A DNA stretch of 62,317 nt, from positions 1-62,317 of the forward strand of contig UQXI01000014.1 of assembly GCA_900544975.1 (NCBI GenBank), written 5' to 3'. The position numbers and the translations under genes are program-made. Below are positions 57,256 through 62,317 of the stretch, piece after piece (positions within the stretch are counted from its first letter, which is position 1; every line of letters begins with the position of its first letter). The notes under the pieces were generated by a model, which saw only the letters and a program-made list of their open reading frames with translations, did not search any database and was not told the origin of the DNA. The DNA comes from an uncultured Eubacteriales bacterium. Its GTDB lineage: Bacteria > Bacillota > Clostridia > Oscillospirales > Oscillospiraceae.

Positions 57256-59001
57256 TTACCCCTTCAACCGGTCTGCCAAGGCGGGGTCCGGGGTTACATA
57301 CACCGTACGGTACTGGGTATAGATCACCATACCGGGCTTGGCGTTGCCCGGCTTTTTCACATAGCGCACCGGCGTCACATCCACCGCCACGTTCTGCCCC
57401 TGACGGCCCTGGGAGAACCAGACCGCCAGTTGGGCCGCCTGGGTGATGGTGTCATCCGGCGGCTGGACGCCGGTCCAGGGGACAATCACGTGACTGCCGT
57501 GAAGCTTCTGGACATGGAGCCACAGGTCATTCTTCTGCGCCAGCTTCATGGTGAGCTCATCGTTCTGCCGGTTGTTCCTGCCCACATAGATGGGGTACCC
57601 ATCGGTAGAGACAAAGCGCATGGGCCGGGAGGCAGCCTGCTTCATCCGGCGGCGGCCCCCCTCCAGCCGGAGATAGCCGCCTCCTGCCAGCTCCTGCTTG
57701 ATCTCCTCCAGCTCCCCGTCCGTCTCCGCCCGGTCCAGCTCCTCCAGAACACTGAGCAGATATTCCAGCTCTCCCCGGCCCAGCTCCAGCTGGCGGGTCA
57801 GTTCCTTTTCCGCGTTCTTGGCCTTGGCATAGTCTTTGTAGTATTTGGCCGCATTCTGCTGGGGCGACAGGAGGGGAGACAGGGGGATGTCAATGGGCCG
57901 CATCTCCGGGTCATAGAAATTCTCCGCCGTGAGGAGCGTCTGGCCTTTCCGGATGGCGTGGAGGTTGGCCGTGACCAGGTCCCCCATCTGCCGCAGGTGC
58001 TCCCGGTCCCGGGCTGCGGTCAGCTCCCGTTCCTGGATCGCCAGCTTCCGGGCAGTCCGGTCCCGAAGGTTCTGGACCGTCCGGCGCACCGACTGGGCCT
58101 TCTGCCGCATGCTGTCCCGCCGGTCCCGAAGGGTGTAAAACCGATCCAGCAGCGCCCCAAAGGAGGGAATCTCCTCACAGGTGAACCCCGGCCCATACTG
58201 GCAGATGGGCACAAAGGCATAGGCCTTGGGCGTTCCGTCCGGTTCGGTGAGCAAATAGGGCCGTCCCAGAGGCAGATGGGCTTCCAAATAGGCAACCAGA
58301 CGCCTGGCGACATCCAGTTTATCGGCTCCCTCCAGCCGCCCGTCCGAATCTCCCAGGCAAGCCAACGCCGCCTCCCGGCACACCAGGGGGGACAGTCCCC
58401 CAAAGGTATCCAAAAGCCGGTCCGTCAGCCGGTCCGCCCCGGGGGCTTCCAGAAGCGCCAGCGCCTCTGCTTGGGTGAGCCCCTGGGGGTTGCGCTTCCC
58501 CACCGGCTCCGGCTCCTGATAATACAGCCCCGGCAGGGCCTGGCGCTTGGCCGAGTCATCCAATCCCACCCGGCGCAGGCAGTCCAAAATCCGCCCGCCC
58601 TCGTCCAGGAGGTAGACGTTGGTGGTCCTGCCCATGAGCTCCGCCACCAGGATCCGGTCCACCGAATCTCCCATTTCATTGGTACACTGGAAGGTGAGCC
58701 GAACCAGCCGCTCCATAGGCGGCTGCTCCACCTTGGTCAGGCGACCGCCGGACAGGTGCTTGCGCAGGAGCATGCAAAACATGGGTGGCTGGTCCGGATT
58801 TTCCGGATTGGCCCCCGTGAGGTGGAGCCGGGGCGCCGTGGGGTTGGCAGCAATGAGCAGCCGCTGCCGCCCGGCAGCGCACCGCAGCAGGAGGATGAGA
58901 GTGTCCCGGCTGGGCTGGTGGATCTTCTCCACCCGCGCTCCCAGGGCCTGGGTCCGAAGCTCCTCCAGGACTCCGGTCAGAAAATATGCGTCAAATGCCA
59001 T
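57256..59001 (-). CDS. rqcH: NFACT protein, ribosome quality control factor RqcH
   Basis: 581 residues: N-terminal NFACT-N domain (MAFDAYFLTGVLEELRTQ start, FCMLLRKHLSGGRL), central coiled coil (about 290-440) and C-terminal NFACT-R domain (VGRNNRQNDELTMKLAQKNDLWLHVQKLHGSHVI). In Bacillus, RqcH adds alanine tails to stalled nascent chains on 50S subunits. Also annotated as a fibronectin-binding protein in older work. Overlaps mrnC by 11 bases. Confidence 0.93.
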   Translation of the reverse strand: MAFDAYFLTGVLEELRTQALGARVEKIHQPSRDTLILLLRCAAGRQRLLIAANPTAPRLHLTGANPENPDQPPMFCMLLRKHLSGGRLTKVEQPPMERLVRLTFQCTNEMGDSVDRILVAELMGRTTNVYLLDEGGRILDCLRRVGLDDSAKRQALPGLYYQEPEPVGKRNPQGLTQAEALALLEAPGADRLTDRLLDTFGGLSPLVCREAALACLGDSDGRLEGADKLDVARRLVAYLEAHLPLGRPYLLTEPDGTPKAYAFVPICQYGPGFTCEEIPSFGALLDRFYTLRDRRDSMRQKAQSVRRTVQNLRDRTARKLAIQERELTAARDREHLRQMGDLVTANLHAIRKGQTLLTAENFYDPEMRPIDIPLSPLLSPQQNAAKYYKDYAKAKNAEKELTRQLELGRGELEYLLSVLEELDRAETDGELEEIKQELAGGGYLRLEGGRRRMKQAASRPMRFVSTDGYPIYVGRNNRQNDELTMKLAQKNDLWLHVQKLHGSHVIVPWTGVQPPDDTITQAAQLAVWFSQGRQGQNVAVDVTPVRYVKKPGNAKPGMVIYTQYRTVYVTPDPALADRLKG

Positions 59002-59407
59002 ATAGCGCCTCCATCACTGTGACAAACAGCTGGTTGATTCGTTCCGTCTTCCCCTCCAAGAACAGCTGGCCAAAGAGGCACTCCAGTCCTGTGGCCCGGG
59101 CATATTCCTTGGCGGTGGCATGCTTGGGGATGGCGTGGAGATGGGCGTTCCGCCCCCGGCGATACACATCCCGTTCCTCCTCCGTGAGGAGCGGCTCCAG
59201 CAGCTCCACAAACCGGGACTGTGCCGGAGCAGACACGTAAGACACCGTCTCCCGGTGCAGGTTCTGCACCCGAGTCCTGCCATGCCCACAGAGCCAGCTC
59301 CGCACCAGCAGCTCAAACACCCCGTCGCCCATATGGGCAAGACCCAGCGCCGAAATCCCAGCCACCTGCCGCTTGTCCATGTGCATAGCAAAATAATTCT
59401 CCACCAT
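58991..59407 (-). CDS. mrnC: Mini-ribonuclease III
   Basis: 138 residues, an RNase III catalytic domain without the RNA-binding domain. The sequence LGLAHMGDGVFELLVRSWL carries the signature aspartate, and ECLFGQLFLEGKTERINQLF the second acidic set. Matures 23S rRNA ends in Bacillus. Usually lies after cysS there; here it precedes rqcH. Confidence 0.92.
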   Translation of the reverse strand: MVENYFAMHMDKRQVAGISALGLAHMGDGVFELLVRSWLCGHGRTRVQNLHRETVSYVSAPAQSRFVELLEPLLTEEERDVYRRGRNAHLHAIPKHATAKEYARATGLECLFGQLFLEGKTERINQLFVTVMEALYGI

Positions 59408-59652
59408 TCATCGCCTCCCGGGGAAAGTTTCCCCGACATTGTACACCAATCCGGTAAAAATTGCAATGGAGGAACCCAGAACCTGTCGCCCTTGGGGCCC
59501 GTCCTGCCAAACACGTTCTGCCTTGGGATTCCGAACCGAACCACCGGGGAACCTTAATTCTTGCTTAAATCTGAAGAGCATCCCTTGCTTTTTTTCGCCC
59601 GTCTGGTATATACTGACCCGTGCGGCCGCAAGACCGCAGGAAGGAGCCCGTT

Positions 59653-60306
59653 ATGACCAAATCGACTGCAACGGCAAAGCCGTTTTTCCTCCGCCAGGAA
59701 AACCGCTACCTCTGGTTTGCCCTGATTTTACCTGCCTATCTCCTGGCCTTTGCCTGGGTGGAGGCCTGGATCCCAGCCGATGCCTGCCGCCCCACCTACA
59801 TCCCCCTGGACGATCAAATCCCCTTTCTGGAGGGGTTCATTGTGCCCTATATGCTGTGGTTTCCCATGCTTCTCGCCATGGGGCTGTACCTGGCGCGGTA
59901 CGATCACGAGGGCTTCAAACGGTACATGACCTACATCGGCGTGGCGTTTTTCTCCGTCATCGCCCTGTACCTGCTGTTCCCAAACCGGCAGGACCTGCGG
60001 GTGACCCAATTCCCCCGGGAGAATCTCTTCACCCGGCTGGTGGCCCTGGTGTACAGCCAGGATACCAACACCAATGTCTGTCCCAGCCTGCATGTTGTGG
60101 GTTCTATGGCCGTGTGCTTCGCCGCCTGGAACTGCCGCCCCTTGCGGAAGCCCTGGATTCAGGCGGGGATCTGGGCAGGGGCCTTCCTGGTGGCGGTGTC
60201 CACAGTATTTGTCAAGCAGCACTCCGCCCTGGACATTCTCCTGGCCGTTCCCTTCAGCCTGGCCGTTTACCCGGTGGTCTACCGGCGGATCTTCCGCCGG
60301 AAATAA
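59653..60306 (+). CDS. PAP2-like membrane phosphatase
   Basis: 217 residues, six membrane segments. Motifs CPSLHVVGSMAV (phosphatase motif 2) and VSTVFVKQHSALDILLA (motif 3, with the catalytic His) are clear; motif 1 (KxxxxxxRP) is weak. Such proteins dephosphorylate lipid phosphates, or are inositolphosphotransferase-like. AAGGAG precedes ATG 59653. Confidence 0.83.
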   Translation: MTKSTATAKPFFLRQENRYLWFALILPAYLLAFAWVEAWIPADACRPTYIPLDDQIPFLEGFIVPYMLWFPMLLAMGLYLARYDHEGFKRYMTYIGVAFFSVIALYLLFPNRQDLRVTQFPRENLFTRLVALVYSQDTNTNVCPSLHVVGSMAVCFAAWNCRPLRKPWIQAGIWAGAFLVAVSTVFVKQHSALDILLAVPFSLAVYPVVYRRIFRRK

Positions 60307-60352
60307 CCTCCGCCGCAGTCCCCCGAGCTGATTTTCCACCACAAACCAATGA

Positions 60353-60398
60353 CTCCCGGTGGGCAGGGTATGTTCCCTGCCCACCGGGAGCTGTTTTT
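60353..60398 (+). terminator. Terminator of the PAP2 gene
   Basis: A perfect 16-bp stem (60353-60368 with 60375-60390) followed by CTGTTTTT. The T-run overlaps the stop codon of the convergent dnaJ gene. Confidence 0.93.
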
Positions 60399-61546
60399 CA
60401 TTTATCAAAATACTGCTTCAGTTTTTCAAAGAAGTTGGCATTCTTCGGCTGCGCACCGGAATCCTTGGTGCTGTCGCCAAAGCGGTGGAGGAGCTCCTTC
60501 TGCTCCTTCGTCAGCTTGGTCGGCGTCTCCACCACCACAGTCACCAACTGATCCCCCCGGGCCTTGCTGTGGACAAAGGGAATGCCCTTGCCCCGGAGGC
60601 GGAAGGTGGTGCCGGTCTGGGTCCCCTCGGGGATAGTGTAGCGGACCTTTCCGTCCAGGGTGGGAACCTCCAGCTCCGCGCCCAGGGCCGCCTGGGTGAA
60701 GGTGATGGGGAGCTCACACAGCACATTGGCCCCATCCCGCTGGAAGAAGGGATGATTCCGGATGGAGACCTCCACCAGCAGATCCCCACTGGGGCCGCCG
60801 TTGGAGCCGGTGCAGCCCTCCCCCCGGACCCGGACGCTCTGTCCGTCGTCCACTCCGGCCGGGATCTGAACCCGGACCTTGGTGGACCGGCGGACCTTTC
60901 CCTTGCCCCGGCAGGTATTGCAGGGATCCTTGATGATCTTGCCCGTGCCGCCGCACTTGGGACAGGCAGTGGTGGACTGCATGGTCATACCCATAAAATT
61001 CTGGGTGGTGCGAACAGATCCGGAGCCCCGGCAGGTGGGGCAGGTCTCTGGTGCCCCCCCGGCAGAGCCCGTGCCGGAGCACTTGGCGCAAACTTCAATC
61101 CGGGTCACCGGCACTTCCTTTTCCGCGCCAAATGCCGCCTCTTCAAAGGTCAGCTCCAGCCGCGCTCCCACGTTTTCTCCTTGGCGGGGCGCGTTGGGAT
61201 TCCGGCGGGCACCGCCCCCAAATAGATCCCCAAAGATATCCCCAAACCCGGAGAACGCATCGCCAAACCCTCCAAAGCCGCCGCCAAACCCGGCGTTGGG
61301 ATTGAAGTTGGGGTCCACCCCGGCAAAGCCGTACTGGTCATACCGGCCCCGCTTTTCGTCGTTGGACAGGACCTCATACGCCTCGTTGCATTCCTTAAAC
61401 CGGGCCTCGGCCTCTTTGTCCCCCGGGTTGCGGTCCGGATGGTACCGAAGTGCCTGTTTGCGGTAGGCTTTTTTAATCTCATCGGCGCTGGCAGACTTCT
61501 CCACCCCCAGCACCTCGTAATAATCGCGTTTCTTCTCGTCGCTCAT
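60398..61546 (-). CDS. dnaJ: Chaperone DnaJ
   Basis: 382 residues: J domain with HPD (RYHPDRNPGDKEAE), Gly/Phe-rich linker with repeated GFGG, four CxxCxGxG zinc repeats (CAKCSGTG, CPTCRGSG, CPKCGGTG, CNTCRGKG) and the C-terminal substrate domain. Stimulates DnaK ATPase. Follows dnaK. Confidence 0.98.
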   Translation of the reverse strand: MSDEKKRDYYEVLGVEKSASADEIKKAYRKQALRYHPDRNPGDKEAEARFKECNEAYEVLSNDEKRGRYDQYGFAGVDPNFNPNAGFGGGFGGFGDAFSGFGDIFGDLFGGGARRNPNAPRQGENVGARLELTFEEAAFGAEKEVPVTRIEVCAKCSGTGSAGGAPETCPTCRGSGSVRTTQNFMGMTMQSTTACPKCGGTGKIIKDPCNTCRGKGKVRRSTKVRVQIPAGVDDGQSVRVRGEGCTGSNGGPSGDLLVEVSIRNHPFFQRDGANVLCELPITFTQAALGAELEVPTLDGKVRYTIPEGTQTGTTFRLRGKGIPFVHSKARGDQLVTVVVETPTKLTKEQKELLHRFGDSTKDSGAQPKNANFFEKLKQYFDK

Positions 61547-61592
61547 GGCTTCTCACCTCGCTTAGATGTACCGGCACAGATAAGCGCAATAG

Positions 61593-61617
61593 CGGAGGGA
61601 CGGTTTGCGTCCCTCCG
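61593..61617 (-). other. Hairpin between dnaK and dnaJ
   Basis: A perfect 10-bp stem CGGAGGGACG/CGTCCCTCCG with a 5-nt loop, no T-run. It may protect the dnaK message end and lower dnaJ output. Confidence 0.6.
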
Positions 61618-61637
61618 ACTTATGCTCCAAGGGCCTC

Positions 61638-62317
61638 TCAGTCCTTGACTTCCTCGTAGTCTGCATCCACCACGCCGTCGTCAGGCGTGCCGGGGTTGGG
61701 GCCTGCCGCGCCGCCCTGGGGGCCGCCCTGCTGCTGGTACAGCTTCTCGGATACGGCATAGAACGCCTTTTGCGCCTCTTCTGTGGCAGCCTTAATGGCC
61801 TCCACATCGCTGCCCTTGTTGGCCTCCTTCAGCTTCTCAATGGCGGCCTGGATGGGAGCCTTTTCAGACTCTGTCACCTTGTCGCCCAGCTCCTGGAGGG
61901 CCTTCTCGCTCTGGTAGATCACCTGGTCGGCGGCATTGTGGGCGTCCACCTCGTCCTTCCGGGCCTTATCCTCAGCGGCGTACTGCTCCGCTTCCCGGAC
62001 GGCCTTGTCGATGTCCTCCTTGGACAGGTTGGTGGAGGCGGTAATGGAAATCTTCTGCTCCTTGCCGGTGCCCAGATCCTTGGCGGAGACATTCACGATG
62101 CCGTTGGCGTCGATGTCAAAGGTCACCTCAATCTGAGGCACACCCCGGGGGGCGGGAGCAATGCCCGTGAGCTGGAACCGGCCCAGGGTCTTGTTATAAG
62201 CAGCCATCTCCCGCTCGCCCTGAAGCACATGGACTTCCACCGTGGTCTGCCCATCGGCAGCGGTGGAGAAGATCTGGCTCTTCTTGGTGGGGATGGTGGT
62301 GTTGCGCTCAATGATCT
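61638..62317 (-). CDS. dnaK: Chaperone DnaK, 3' part only
   Basis: The C-terminal 225 or so residues: end of the substrate-binding domain (ERNTTIPTKKSQIFSTAADGQ, VLQGEREMAAYNKTLGRFQL, VTFDIDANGIVNVSAKD) and the helical lid, ending in DDGVVDADYEEVKD. The ATPase domain lies beyond the right edge of the window. First gene of the dnaK-dnaJ pair seen here. Confidence 0.97.
   Translation of the reverse strand, partial: IIERNTTIPTKKSQIFSTAADGQTTVEVHVLQGEREMAAYNKTLGRFQLTGIAPAPRGVPQIEVTFDIDANGIVNVSAKDLGTGKEQKISITASTNLSKEDIDKAVREAEQYAAEDKARKDEVDAHNAADQVIYQSEKALQELGDKVTESEKAPIQAAIEKLKEANKGSDVEAIKAATEEAQKAFYAVSEKLYQQQGGPQGGAAGPNPGTPDDGVVDADYEEVKD

Overview
The window (about 58-60% G+C by eye) fits a gut-type low-GC-lineage clostridium with a GC-rich genome (Oscillospiraceae-like). 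Reasons: a single uninterrupted S10-spc-alpha ribosomal gene order with zinc-type uS14, a KOW protein between map and infA, DnaD/DnaI-type helicase loaders, RqcH and Mini-III, DUF4317 and DUF975 proteins, and SLH-anchored secreted protease. The species call is inference; no 16S gene is present.

Layout. 1-2560 is an accessory cassette: four small unrecognised genes (one an HTH plus AP2-like protein), expressed from two near-identical consensus promoters with matching leader hairpins, and bracketed by two small RNA units that each begin with a CRISPR-repeat-like hairpin ending in TTGAAAC. 2736-7324 holds tRNA-Ser(CGA), glycyl-tRNA synthetase, a DUF975 membrane protein, and a dnaI-dnaD pair read leftward. 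7672-11760 carries an MFS exporter, a DUF4317 protein and a GH29 fucosidase. 11842-27539 is the complete ribosomal protein superoperon on the minus strand (rpsJ to rplQ, with secY, adk, map, KOW, infA, rpoA), driven by a strong promoter at 27808-27836 and closed by a terminator at 11782-11816.

27919-34971 is a large secreted SLH-anchored subtilase flanked on both sides by paralogous winged-helix regulators. 35081-48986 is an accessory region: hemolysin III protein, dispersed palindromic repeats, a candidate RiPP cluster (32-residue precursor, radical SAM/SPASM maturase, two ABC half-exporters), two HTH-TPR regulators around a short secreted peptide gene, a decayed hemolysin III copy, an MFS transporter, a GNAT enzyme and a Septu (PtuAB) anti-phage system. 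49049-54880 is a cobalamin-riboswitch-controlled oligopeptide/nickel-type ABC importer ending in a CGGC-domain protein. 54989-62317 is housekeeping: rpoD, trmB, rqcH, mrnC, a PAP2 protein, dnaJ and the 3' part of dnaK.

The main candidates for something undescribed are the paired CRISPR-repeat-like RNA units around the first cassette, and the RiPP cluster with its neighbouring peptide-sensing regulators.
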